From Bacteroidaceae bacterium (lineage in GTDB: Bacteria > Bacteroidota > Bacteroidia > Bacteroidales > Bacteroidaceae), in NCBI GenBank assembly GCA_017535725.1, contig JAFXTO010000032.1, positions 1 through 61,373 of the forward strand: a stretch of DNA of 61,373 bases, given 5' to 3'. Position 1 is the first letter of the stretch, and the number at the start of each line of letters is the position of its first letter. The translations under genes were made by a program, and so were the position numbers. Below, piece by piece: positions 33,893-43,160 of this stretch. The notes beneath the pieces are model-generated. The model ran no database searches. It was given only the letters and a program-made list of their open reading frames with translations, and was not told the origin of the DNA.

Positions 33893-36800
33893 TTACTTTA
33901 TCACCTTCTGCGTCTTACCATCGGCGCGACGGATGATGTTGATTCCCTTCTTCAAGCCGTTGGTCAGGCGACCGCTGAGGTCATAGACCTTCTGCTTCAT
34001 GGCCTCCAGCGTGCTCATCAGGCTGATACCAGTTGCCTCGCCATTGATGTTGAAGCTGCGGGTGCCATCGTTCAGGCTCGAGAAGAGGATGTTCATCAGT
34101 TCGATGTTGCCGCTGTTAGCAGCGCACTTGACGTCGATGTAAAGCACAGCGCCTTCATTTCCGCTGAAGCTTTCGCCCTTGATGGAGGAAGCGAGCAGAC
34201 GGATGCTGCCATCCTGCTGTACGCGGCTCATCAGTTTGTGGCTCTCGCCGGCGCGCTCGCTGAGTGAAGCACGTACCAAGGTCATGCCGTTGGGCAGCAC
34301 CATGTCGAGCTGGAAGGCGGTGTAGTCGTAAACATTCTCCAGATTGATGGCGAAGCGCTTGACACCAGGCTCGAGTTCAGAGGCAATCATGCTCAGATGT
34401 TCGCCAGTGACTTCACCCTTGACACCTGCAACGCCTGCATAGCTACCCCAACTGCCGGATACTATGCGATTCACGAGGGCTGTCAGGTCACCGACCTCAA
34501 TGACGGTATTCTCATTGATATCAATGTTGAGGAAGAGTTCTTCGTCCTCCACAGGATCAGGCTGCAAGCTCGGATCAAGAATCATGTTGGTAATCTTCTG
34601 GTAGTCGAGCACGTTCACCTTGCCGTCTGTGTTAGCATCGCCGAGGAAGCGTGTGTTGTCAATAGCTTCTGCGAGAGCGTCTATCTCTGCCTGGATGGTA
34701 GCGACTGTGGCAATCTGAGTAGCATAGTCAGCATCACTGGTAACACCTTTCCATTTGTTTACACGATCATCACCATTTCCGGGATTATACTCAGCCTCCG
34801 AAATAGGATTACCATCTTTGTCGAAGTACTCATAAATCCAATTCTTATTGCCAAAATCGTCCTTTCCATTATAATCATTTCCTGTAGCAGAGTATTCAAT
34901 TGCTTCGCTGAGGATACCAATCTTCTCTCCAATACTAGCCTTGATAGCGACCAATCTATTGCGCAAGGTCTTGGAATAGGTATTGCCTTTGATTATAGCG
35001 TTAGAGCGGTTCGTCCACAGAGTGGTTACTTGAGCATTGAGCTCGTCACGTGCAGACCTATCAAGATACGTCTGGATGTAATAGCTTATATTACTTGTAT
35101 ACCAGTCATAAGAGTAATACTGAGCGGTCTTGTTCGCATTGTAGGTATCCAATCTCTCTCTACACTCATCAATCCAACCCTGTGCATTAGATGTTATTGT
35201 CGGATCTTCACTATCGATGAGATAGTAATATTTATTATTAGCATACTCATAAGCTGATACCTTTTCAACAGCAGCATCGAGAGCTTTCTGGAATCCATCG
35301 AGTTTAGCAGTCCATTCATTAAAGGCAGCTTCGTTGTCATCATATTGCTTCTGCCAATTATTGACCTTAGCCAGGGTTGCATCAAGATCCGTATCAATGG
35401 CATCGATGGCGTTCTGATACTCGTTCTGGAAGAAGGCAATGTTGGGTTCTGCATTCGCTGCAGCCTTCATCTCTGCAATGCTCTTCTGTATAGCAGCCAT
35501 CCATTCAGCGTAGGTTTGGTCTGCATCGTATGCCTTAGAGGTAACCCATTCGGCCTTGCCTTCGAGGGTTGCCTTGGCCTCCAGCTTCTCGAATCCAGCA
35601 TTGAGGGTAGCCAATGCGCCGGCATTGTCCATACCCATGGTGGTCTGCAGGTTGGCAATGTCCTCTTGCAATGCGATAAGCAGTTCGGTGCAAGCGACGA
35701 TATCGTTCCACTTGATGCCATTGGCAGGATCATCGACGTCCTTAACAGCAATCTCTGAACGACGAGTCTCCAGAGCGTCAATCTCTGTCTTGTACTGGGT
35801 TGCAGTAGCATCCACACCGTGGTTCTTAACATAGTTGTTATAGAGGTTGGTCAGCGTGTTGATATCAGCAGACAGGCTACTCTTCTCGAATGGGAACATG
35901 GCATTTCTCATCTGCCATTCAATTTCGGAGTTCAGATCTGCGATGTCTCCTTCCAACGATGACTTATTATCGTCAGCCAGTCCGTTGTTTTTTGCTGTCT
36001 CGATTTCATTAACGACCCATCTGTAATAGCTCTCAAGATAATCGATATTGGTCTGATACTTATACTGCTCAGCCAGACTCATAGCCTTTTGGAACTTCTC
36101 GGTCACAGGCTTGAGAGTCACTTGCAAAGCTTCGTATGCTTCGGTATTAGCCACATCAGCAGCCTTGTCATCCTTAGCATTCTGTATAGCCTGTTCGTAG
36201 TGGGCATTATAGGTATTCATAGCAGCGATAATATAATCGTGGTCTGCCACAATAGTACCTGCGGCGTAGCTGGCAGCGCGATCTTCCTCTGCTGCAGCAA
36301 CGTCTTCTGCATCGCTGTTGAGTAGATTCAGATCCGATTTGCGTACGTATGCGCCATATTCTGCATTTCCAGTCAGGGCTGCTATCTTGGCTGCATGGTC
36401 GGGAGTCTCAGCAATGATGTCCTTGTTTGCGGCTTCTTTCTTGTCAGCAGCCAACATTGCATCAATATTAGCCAGACCATCGATGGCTTTTTCAACGCCT
36501 CTGATGTCCATAGCCTTCACAGCATTGTCACCATTAGTTATCAGCTTCTGAACATCCTTGAAGGCGTTCTTCTTGACAGTCTCGTTGGTATAGCCAGCGA
36601 TTTCTGTCTTAGCAACATTAAGCTTATATGCATAGGTGCCGTAAGTGCTCTTATCTCCCTTCTTACTTGCCCAGAAGTCCTTGATGGCCTGATCGACGAC
36701 ACTGAGGAAGTCATTCTTGGCTTTTGTGATATCCTGTTCAATCTTCAAGGCATCGTCGCAGAAAGGTGTTGAGCTGTAAACATCGGGGCTGACGGTGGCA

Positions 36801-39800
36801 GCGTATGCCTGACCCTCGTCTGCGGTGAGCTGGTCGATAGCGGCCTTGGTATCCGTAATAGCTTTATCGAATGTCGGTGCGGCATTGTAGATGGCTTGGG
36901 CAATTTCGTCATTACTTGTGCTGTAGTCCTGACGGGCAGACATGGCAGCTGTATATGCCTGGGTTGCCTGCTGGATAGCCGTCATGAAGGTCTGGTGAGA
37001 GACGGCATTGTCTGCTGTAATCTGCTCCTTATATCCTTCAGACTGCTGAGCCTTAACCGTGTTGATCTTGTTGTTGATAGCGGCGAAGTCGATAGCGGCG
37101 CTGACAGCAATACCATTGACATAGTTGTACAGGACAGAACCCTTGGTCGTCTTACTTGCTTCAGCGGGCTTGATATTTGCGGTCTCAATAGCCTCAAGCT
37201 GCTTCAGGTACTCATCGCGCATCGTGGAGTTATCGTTGACCAAGATGGCGTTGTAGACCTCGTTATAAAGCTTTCTTGTAGCTTTAAGAGCTGCATCCTG
37301 TTCTTGATACTTAGCGAGGTTTGCCTCGGATTCTGCGTTAAATGCCTCCACCTTCTTCTTGAGGTTCGTAAGACTTGTCTCAAAAGAAGTCTTGTCTGCC
37401 ACAGCTTTGCGGCCTTCCAGACTCTTCTTCATATTGGCAAGGATAGTGGCCTTCTCTGTACTATATTTAGCTTTCAGACCTTCATAGTAAGATACGGCAT
37501 CAGCACCTACCTTTGCTGCATCTACCACGAGATCCTCGGGCTTGCAGGTGGTGAAGGAGTAAGTATAAACCTCTAAGTAGGCCTCATAGTTGTCACTCTC
37601 AGCCTTACCGTCGATCTTGAGAGCGTCAATCTTACCCTTGATGGCAGCGATGGAATAGACAGTCGTCACGTCCTTACCGCTAACCTTCTTCGTGACAGAA
37701 ATCTGGTCGTTGTTAATCCACTTGGCGGTGAGGGTTTCAGCATCGAATGCTTCCTTGATAGCTTGGGTGAGTTCAGCGATTTCGGTATCGATAGCTGACT
37801 TACGTGTCTCGTAATTCTTGAAGCTACTATCACCGGTCTTCGGAGTCTTGAACACGACGAAGGTGTAGTCTGCAGGAACGTTCTTCGTTGCAGCTGCAGC
37901 ATCCCAATCGCCATTGGCATCCGTCATCGTCAGTGCGCCAAGCTCTGTCTTCTCGTATGTATCCAGACCTGTAAGTGCACCGTCGGCAGCAGCCTTGGTG
38001 TCGTTGTTAGCAGTCCATTCCTTGTTAATCTGAATAGCCTCTGTCTCGAATGCGGCCTGTTGACCATTGAGGTTGGTATAGGTCTCATTGAGTTGAGCGA
38101 AAATATTGGAAGTCTTGTGATAGGTCATCGACTTAATCTGGATGGTGTGCCAGTTAGTGCCGCTCTTCCAGCGGGCAAGACCTAACTCTAAAGTGCCATC
38201 GGTAACAAGGACACCTTCCAACTTATAGGTGATGTTATCACTAGCGTCAGCTGTCACCTTCACAGGCGTCGTCACAGAATTGGCTGCTTCTGCATATACA
38301 TAGGCGATATCTGTCTTGTCCTTATTCGGATTGTTAGCTTGCTGGTCAACAGCATGGGCATACAATTCAATTTCATAGACACCATTGGGCAGGTTCGTCA
38401 GTCTCTGGCTGAACACTTTACCAGCAGTAGCAGGACCAGGAGCACTATTCCACTGCTCAACCATCGTTACACTGCCGACAGTTTTTGTCGTTCCAGAACC
38501 ACTCTGACGAGGCAGCACGCCAAGCACCCAGTCACTAACACCCGTCTTGACAAGAGCTGTGCTATTCTCTGCTACAAAGTCTGTAGCCTTGACACCATTT
38601 TTGCTGGTCTCCAGTGCGTTAACGTCGCTCTCAATCTTTGTCTCTTTTTTCTCAGCCGTGCCACCAGTCTTACCACGCCGACCGAGAGTGGAGGCGTCTT
38701 GACCAATCTTGTATAAAGCCTGCGTATCGTCAATCTGTTTCTGTAAGTTGTCGATATTGGTTCCCAGGGTGGTCTTGTCGTCACCATTCTTCTGCACATC
38801 AGCAGCAACGGTCTTTGCCAATGCTGTAAGAGCTGCCATCTCAGTGGTCAGTTCGTTCACAGTGCCTGCCATGCCATTAAGGATGGAGGTTGCATCGGCC
38901 GTCATCGACTTAATCTGGATGAGGTGCCAGTTACTTCCGGCCTTTTTCTTCTTGAGTCCCATTTCCAGCGTGCCATCTGTAACGGGAACATTGGCCAAGG
39001 TATAAACATTATTTGCTGCAGCTGTCGTCACCTTCACAGGAACTTCTACACCATTTGCATATACAAATGCGATATCCGTCTTGTCCTTGTTCGGATTTCC
39101 AGAACTCTGGTCAACGGCACTTGCATAGAGGTTAATTGTATAGACGCCATTGGGCAGACCAGAAAGCTTCTGAACGAGTGCCGTTCCGGTTGTATTGTCA
39201 GTAGAAGGTTTCCATTGATCAATCATCTGCATGCTGCCAAACTTACCATCAGCAGGTGTACGTGGGGTGGCACCAGAATGGCCAATTGCCCCAACTGCCC
39301 AGTTAGCATCGCTTGTTCCCACTTTGCCGGTGTAGTCAAGATCATAGGCTGCAGCACCAATGGCAGCCTTCGCTGTACCTGCAGTCGTGTTTGCAGTTGC
39401 GAAAGCACTTTCGATGTCAGTTTTCTTAGCTGCGTACACAGGAGCATCCGTGCTTGCAGAGAACTTTGGATAGGCGGTCTCAAACTCACCTTTGGCCTCA
39501 TTAAACGTCGTGACACTCGTATCATAGCTGCCATTAGCCTGCTCGCCATCGTACTTGGCAACCTTGGCATCCTTTTCAGCCATGTAACCAGCGATGTTTG
39601 TGAGGATGGAGCCATCTGTCGGGAGAGCCTTCATGGCGGCAGTGTGCTTCTTCTCACTTAGAGTTTCTGCCTCTTTGAGGGCGTTCTCAACAGCAGTCTT
39701 AATCTCATCAATCTTCTTCTGCTCCAGGTTCAGCTTGGTGTAGAAGTCGTAGTCGTCGCCTTCAGCCGTGTAGATAGCCTCGTCTTTGAATGCATCCCTT

Positions 39801-41344
39801 GCTTCTTTCAGAGCCTTGTCATACTTTGCAATTTCTTCCTGCACAGCCTTGTATCTGTCAGAAGCGGCCTTGGAATCTGCCTTGATATCATTAGCGGGAG
39901 TTGCAATATTCGGCATGGTCACCTTCACGTAGCTACCAGCCGTTTCCTTCTTGCATGCGTTGAATCTCTGGTCGGCGGTAGTCTTCGCGTCATCGATTTT
40001 CTTCTGGATATCAGCAACGCGAGTAGCATAGTACTTCTCCAACGACTCTGTGCCATATTTGTAGCCATAGACAACCTTCTTGGCATCGTCGAGCGTCTTC
40101 TGCAACTGGGCAATTGCTTTGATGTCAGCATCGTAAACGCCTGCATTGTCGTTAGCATTCTTCAGGTTATAAACCTCTGTGTTGGCTTTTGTGACGGCTT
40201 GTGTCCACTCTTCCTTTGAAGCGAGCGACTCTTGATTGACCGTGTTCTTTACGCCATCGGCCAATGCCTTGAGGTCATTAATGGCATTCTGAGCAGCCGT
40301 CTTGTTATAACTGCCTGAAATCGTGGAGGAAATCTTGATGGCATTCAGTACTGCCTGTAAGTCATCGTATTTCTCCTTAAGGGCATTGTAAGCATTTTGG
40401 GTGATCGTACCAGAACCATTTGTGCCGATGTATTTATCTTTAATCTCATCGATAGCAGCTTCGGTGGGCAGCAGGTTTAGGTTTGTTGCCTGATCCGTAG
40501 CAGCAGAACCAGCGTTGTAAGAAGCAAGGTTTGCATTATAAGCAGCATTGATTCTGTCGTTGATCTCCTTCATTTCTGCTTCAGCAGCAGGCAGGAGATA
40601 AGCGGCAGCATCAACCAACTTATTCTGCAGTGCGACGGTGGCATCGTGAGAATACTGCTTTCTGGACATCACCTCTTCGGTCACAGCAGCGCTGGCAGCA
40701 ATCTCGTCAATCTCCTTCTGCAGGGTGTTGGTAGTCTTGTAGAGCTCATAATTCTCATAATCGCTGTAGGAATCCTTGATGGCCTTAATCTTGGTGTCTC
40801 TGATGGCCTTAGCAGCGTTCACGTCTTCCTCGCGGGCGTAGGTATAGCCTTCAAGGGTGGCAATCAAAGAATTAACGTTGGTGGTAAGAGTTCCTCTTGC
40901 ACCATCGAAGTCGAAGTCAAGGTTGAGCTTCAGTTCGTCGAAAGAGTATTCGGCACCAGCTCCAACAGCAGATGCGGGAGCGTCGCTCGTGAAGATAATC
41001 TTTACTTCAGAAGCCTCGGCAAGAGTGAATTCATCTAATGATACATCCTGTTTGTTACCTGTTATGTTTTCAATCTTCTGAATTGACTTGTTTTTGGTAA
41101 CATTGTATAATTCCACGGTTACATTATACACTTTAGAGGTAAGTTTGAAATCATCAAACTTGTAAGTACCCTTTTTAAGTGGAATCGTGTACTCAATTTT
41201 CTGACCAGTGGAGCTAATGACACCCTCACTGACAGTTGCGCCTGTGCCATTCCAATTAAAGGAATGCGCCTGAACCAATGCTGCGCTTGCGCCCATAGGC
41301 AGTGCAGCCAGTCCCATCATGGAGTAAATAACTTTTTGATTCAT
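33893..41344 (-). CDS. giant secreted protein with CBM-like modules, dockerin-like and cohesin-like C-terminus
   Basis: 2483 residues from ATG 41344 (the frame extends to a TTG two codons upstream). After the signal peptide (..MGASA) there is a beta domain (30-160) and then long helical Ala/Lys/Asp-rich segments. Two homologous beta modules stand out (near 715-810 and 930-1030), sharing PNGVY.I.LYA.AVDQ..NPNKDKTDIA and ..NWH.IQIKSM. Near 2233-2295 is a dockerin-like pair (DANTDGKVNVLDY and DINENTVIEVGDL), then a cohesin-like fold and a type IX-like tail (KGINIIRRADGKTQKVIK). It is probably an extended cell-surface fibre with sugar-binding modules. Not a known cellulosome subunit. Confidence 0.75.
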   Translation of the reverse strand: MNQKVIYSMMGLAALPMGASAALVQAHSFNWNGTGATVSEGVISSTGQKIEYTIPLKKGTYKFDDFKLTSKVYNVTVELYNVTKNKSIQKIENITGNKQDVSLDEFTLAEASEVKIIFTSDAPASAVGAGAEYSFDELKLNLDFDFDGARGTLTTNVNSLIATLEGYTYAREEDVNAAKAIRDTKIKAIKDSYSDYENYELYKTTNTLQKEIDEIAASAAVTEEVMSRKQYSHDATVALQNKLVDAAAYLLPAAEAEMKEINDRINAAYNANLASYNAGSAATDQATNLNLLPTEAAIDEIKDKYIGTNGSGTITQNAYNALKEKYDDLQAVLNAIKISSTISGSYNKTAAQNAINDLKALADGVKNTVNQESLASKEEWTQAVTKANTEVYNLKNANDNAGVYDADIKAIAQLQKTLDDAKKVVYGYKYGTESLEKYYATRVADIQKKIDDAKTTADQRFNACKKETAGSYVKVTMPNIATPANDIKADSKAASDRYKAVQEEIAKYDKALKEARDAFKDEAIYTAEGDDYDFYTKLNLEQKKIDEIKTAVENALKEAETLSEKKHTAAMKALPTDGSILTNIAGYMAEKDAKVAKYDGEQANGSYDTSVTTFNEAKGEFETAYPKFSASTDAPVYAAKKTDIESAFATANTTAGTAKAAIGAAAYDLDYTGKVGTSDANWAVGAIGHSGATPRTPADGKFGSMQMIDQWKPSTDNTTGTALVQKLSGLPNGVYTINLYASAVDQSSGNPNKDKTDIAFVYANGVEVPVKVTTAAANNVYTLANVPVTDGTLEMGLKKKKAGSNWHLIQIKSMTADATSILNGMAGTVNELTTEMAALTALAKTVAADVQKNGDDKTTLGTNIDNLQKQIDDTQALYKIGQDASTLGRRGKTGGTAEKKETKIESDVNALETSKNGVKATDFVAENSTALVKTGVSDWVLGVLPRQSGSGTTKTVGSVTMVEQWNSAPGPATAGKVFSQRLTNLPNGVYEIELYAHAVDQQANNPNKDKTDIAYVYAEAANSVTTPVKVTADASDNITYKLEGVLVTDGTLELGLARWKSGTNWHTIQIKSMTYHKTSNIFAQLNETYTNLNGQQAAFETEAIQINKEWTANNDTKAAADGALTGLDTYEKTELGALTMTDANGDWDAAAATKNVPADYTFVVFKTPKTGDSSFKNYETRKSAIDTEIAELTQAIKEAFDAETLTAKWINNDQISVTKKVSGKDVTTVYSIAAIKGKIDALKIDGKAESDNYEAYLEVYTYSFTTCKPEDLVVDAAKVGADAVSYYEGLKAKYSTEKATILANMKKSLEGRKAVADKTSFETSLTNLKKKVEAFNAESEANLAKYQEQDAALKATRKLYNEVYNAILVNDNSTMRDEYLKQLEAIETANIKPAEASKTTKGSVLYNYVNGIAVSAAIDFAAINNKINTVKAQQSEGYKEQITADNAVSHQTFMTAIQQATQAYTAAMSARQDYSTSNDEIAQAIYNAAPTFDKAITDTKAAIDQLTADEGQAYAATVSPDVYSSTPFCDDALKIEQDITKAKNDFLSVVDQAIKDFWASKKGDKSTYGTYAYKLNVAKTEIAGYTNETVKKNAFKDVQKLITNGDNAVKAMDIRGVEKAIDGLANIDAMLAADKKEAANKDIIAETPDHAAKIAALTGNAEYGAYVRKSDLNLLNSDAEDVAAAEEDRAASYAAGTIVADHDYIIAAMNTYNAHYEQAIQNAKDDKAADVANTEAYEALQVTLKPVTEKFQKAMSLAEQYKYQTNIDYLESYYRWVVNEIETAKNNGLADDNKSSLEGDIADLNSEIEWQMRNAMFPFEKSSLSADINTLTNLYNNYVKNHGVDATATQYKTEIDALETRRSEIAVKDVDDPANGIKWNDIVACTELLIALQEDIANLQTTMGMDNAGALATLNAGFEKLEAKATLEGKAEWVTSKAYDADQTYAEWMAAIQKSIAEMKAAANAEPNIAFFQNEYQNAIDAIDTDLDATLAKVNNWQKQYDDNEAAFNEWTAKLDGFQKALDAAVEKVSAYEYANNKYYYLIDSEDPTITSNAQGWIDECRERLDTYNANKTAQYYSYDWYTSNISYYIQTYLDRSARDELNAQVTTLWTNRSNAIIKGNTYSKTLRNRLVAIKASIGEKIGILSEAIEYSATGNDYNGKDDFGNKNWIYEYFDKDGNPISEAEYNPGNGDDRVNKWKGVTSDADYATQIATVATIQAEIDALAEAIDNTRFLGDANTDGKVNVLDYQKITNMILDPSLQPDPVEDEELFLNIDINENTVIEVGDLTALVNRIVSGSWGSYAGVAGVKGEVTGEHLSMIASELEPGVKRFAINLENVYDYTAFQLDMVLPNGMTLVRASLSERAGESHKLMSRVQQDGSIRLLASSIKGESFSGNEGAVLYIDVKCAANSGNIELMNILFSSLNDGTRSFNINGEATGISLMSTLEAMKQKVYDLSGRLTNGLKKGINIIRRADGKTQKVIK

Positions 41345-41420
41345 AATCAAATAAATAATGGGTTAATGTATTTAATAAATTTAGTTTTTGCCTCTTTTTG
41401 GGCTTGTTTTAGGGTGATAG

Positions 41421-41455
41421 AGAGTCTATAAAGACTCTAATTCGGGGCAAAATTA
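41421..41455 (-). promoter_or_regulatory. promoter element and hairpin upstream of the giant gene
   Basis: Minus strand TAATTTTG (41455-41448), about 100 bases before the start. A hairpin AGAGTC-TATAAA-GACTCT (41421-41438) lies just downstream in the leader. A clear -33 box is missing. Confidence 0.45.
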
Positions 41456-41551
41456 CGCTTTTCCCTGCACATAGAATGAAGTGCAAGGTTTATTTTGGCC
41501 GAAACGAACAAGTTAGTATCCGAAATGTATGGTTTTGATGTATGGATGGGT

Positions 41552-41905
41552 TTATTGGTGATTCGATATGTATTGCTTTAGTTCAGACAAGAGGTTTTTT
41601 GTGGTCGAAAGGTAGATAGGGGGCTGTGTTCTGAAGCCAATTTTCTGTAGTTTCATGCTGATGAGTTCCACATAGGAGGTGTTCACGAGCAGGCTGCGCC
41701 CCAAGCGAAGGAACGGATTGGGGATTTGCTCACGTCGACTACATTCCTCTACCTTCGCCTGGAACACGGAGAGGTTCGAGAGCTCACTCTTCATGCGGCC
41801 GTCTGCAAAATGGAAGTCTGTGTAGTTGCGACTGGCCTGAAGATAGAGGACCTCTGAGAGGTCGACGACGCGAAGCTCGTCTCTGGACTCAATGATGATT
41901 TTCAT
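41552..41905 (-). CDS. stand-alone LytTR-type DNA-binding protein
   Basis: 117 residues covering only a LytTR domain: VLYLQASRNYTDFHF, the FLRLGRSLLVNTSYVELI strand-turn and a C-terminal LSTTKNLLSELKQYI. There is no receiver domain. LytTR domains bind pairs of short direct repeats spaced about two helical turns apart. The gene has a roughly 290-base leader with dense base pairing and its own promoter at 42206-42236, and it precedes the giant surface-protein genes on the same strand, so it may control them. Confidence 0.85.
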   Translation of the reverse strand: MKIIIESRDELRVVDLSEVLYLQASRNYTDFHFADGRMKSELSNLSVFQAKVEECSRREQIPNPFLRLGRSLLVNTSYVELISMKLQKIGFRTQPPIYLSTTKNLLSELKQYISNHQ

Positions 41906-41988
41906 ATATAATTATATTAAGGTACGCACGTGCGCGCATACGAATGTAAGGGATGGAGGCTGCCATTACTAAACTTGTGGATACAAGA

Positions 41989-42156
41989 AAAGCGTTGGCT
42001 TTCACCATTGCTCCTAAGGTTCACCACAAACCTCACAATCTATAGGAAAGCCAACGCTTTGTGCGCAAACTTAATAGATTGTGAGATAGGTGCCCTCTCA
42101 AGGAGCCAACCTGTAATGCTCGATCTGCTATTCGAGGTGGTGATTCTAGGAGCAAT
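41989..42156 (-). ncRNA. candidate structured leader RNA of the LytTR gene
   Basis: Reading the minus strand 5' to 3': a 20-base outer stem (42156-42137 with 42027-42007, three-base internal mismatch), a small hairpin (42136-42119), a 12-bp perfect stem (42085-42074 with 42043-42032), and a 14-bp perfect pairing between the loop of that stem (42060-42047) and bases beyond the outer stem (42002-41989). The last pairing crosses the others, so a pseudoknot forms if all are present. The 14-bp stem is followed by TTTTCTT on the RNA strand, so it could also serve as a terminator. No ORF of interest is inside. Confidence 0.6.
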
Positions 42157-42204
42157 TGAGCAAAAAAAGTGACTTCAAACCCGCATATTTCGGGCTGCAT
42201 GGGC

Positions 42205-42242
42205 GCAAATATAGGAAGAAAACGTGAATCGACAAAGAAAAA
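42205..42242 (-). promoter_or_regulatory. promoter of the LytTR leader (38-bp repeat copy)
   Basis: Minus strand TTTG (42236-42233), 19 bases, TATATTTG (42213-42206). The whole 38 bases match 28364-28401 with two changes. Transcription would run through the structured leader to the LytTR ATG at 41905. Confidence 0.65.
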
Positions 42243-42348
42243 GGGTGAAAAAGTAATCTGAGGAGAGCGAAAAAGACGCAAAACACTATCATTTTGCCCT
42301 TCATCGAAAAGAAATCGGCGATATAACCTGCAAGAATCGCAGAAAAGA

Positions 42349-42394
42349 AAAAAAGTTGACGCAAAAACTATCCGATCATTCCGATACATTCCGA
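42349..42394. repeat. 46-bp repeat, copy 2
   Basis: Identical by eye to 29881-29926. Here only 106 bases separate it from the 38-bp promoter repeat; at the other site the two are 1479 bases apart with the DUF4143 ATPase gene between them. Confidence 0.85.
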
Positions 42395-42436
42395 AAGAAG
42401 GTAATTTGTAAGGAAGAATCCTTCTCACTAAAGCCT

Positions 42437-42817
42437 CGCGCGCGGGCACGAGAGAGCCGAAAATCTCGTCACTTCGTCACATACTGATATAATCTGTTGT
42501 GCTCCAGTAAAATAATGTGTGACGAAGAGCGTGACGGAGCGTGACGAAGTGACGACACAGTCACAAATTGCGGGAAATATAATCCACAAATTGAGGTTAA
42601 TATGCGACATGAAGGCCAGCAACTGGCTTTATCTTTACACGAATTTATCATGAATTTATCATGAATTTTTCATAAATTGTGTGATTTCGTCACTTCGTCA
42701 CACCTCGTCACACTTCTCGTCACAGTTGTAAGTATCTAATAATCAAATAGTAGATGTCTGTAAATCTACGTTTGTGACGAAATGACGGGATTTTTTATGT
42801 TTTCGTGCCCGCGCGCG
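42437..42817. repeat. region bounded by a 15-bp GC-rich inverted repeat, with GTGACGAAGTGACG motifs
   Basis: CGCGCGCGGGCACGA (42437-42451) is inverted at 42803-42817. Between them are four clusters of the motif GTGACGAARTGACG in alternating orientation (near 42468, 42516-42562, 42687-42727, 42773). Several can pair as hairpins. No coding region is seen. I associate this motif with accessory and phage-like loci of Bacteroidales, which is a memory rather than a measured match. Confidence 0.6.
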
Positions 42818-42894
42818 TATACGCGCACGAGCGAGAACTGAGCACGTTTCTATGTTTCTACTGAACACTTAAGGACGAAAACAAAAACTCATTA

Positions 42895-43070
42895 GTACGT
42901 AAAGCCAATAAGATAGGTATCTTAGTCCAATAAGAACCGTATCTTAAGTTAATAAGATACGTATGTAAGGCTAATAAGATACGTATCTTAGCTCAATAAG
43001 ATAAGGACGTAAGTCCAATAAGATACGGACGAGTTGGCAAACACGTACGGACGTGATGGCAAACACGTAC
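42895..43070. repeat. 22-bp tandem array, eight units
   Basis: Consecutive 22-base units start at 42895, 42917, 42939, 42961, 42983, 43005, 43027 and 43049 with no gap. The first six share AATAAGA at exactly 22-base intervals (42907 to 43017); units 6-8 begin GGACG, and the last two share GGCAAACACGTAC. Partial units flank the array at 42873 and 43071. 22 is not a multiple of three and no ORF spans it. It is neither a CRISPR (no spacers) nor a simple microsatellite. Confidence 0.85.
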
Positions 43071-43160
43071 GGACGAGTGAATCGTTTGACGGTTGTCAAA
43101 CGGTCCATGCGTCTATATCTATTTATCTGAGGAGCTGCTGGAGTTGTTACATGCTTCCGC

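Noticed and set aside
41989-42060. invertible promoter flanked by the 14-bp inverted repeat
   Set aside because: Only 44 bases lie between the arms and no promoter element is inside; the interleaved stems fit RNA folding better.
42033-42449. 138-residue minus-strand ORF upstream of LytTR
   Set aside because: Covers the promoter and paired segments; composition is random and no family is recognisable. RNA pairing explains the region better.
42895-43070. CRISPR array
   Set aside because: Units are contiguous 22-mers with no unique spacers, and no cas gene is near.
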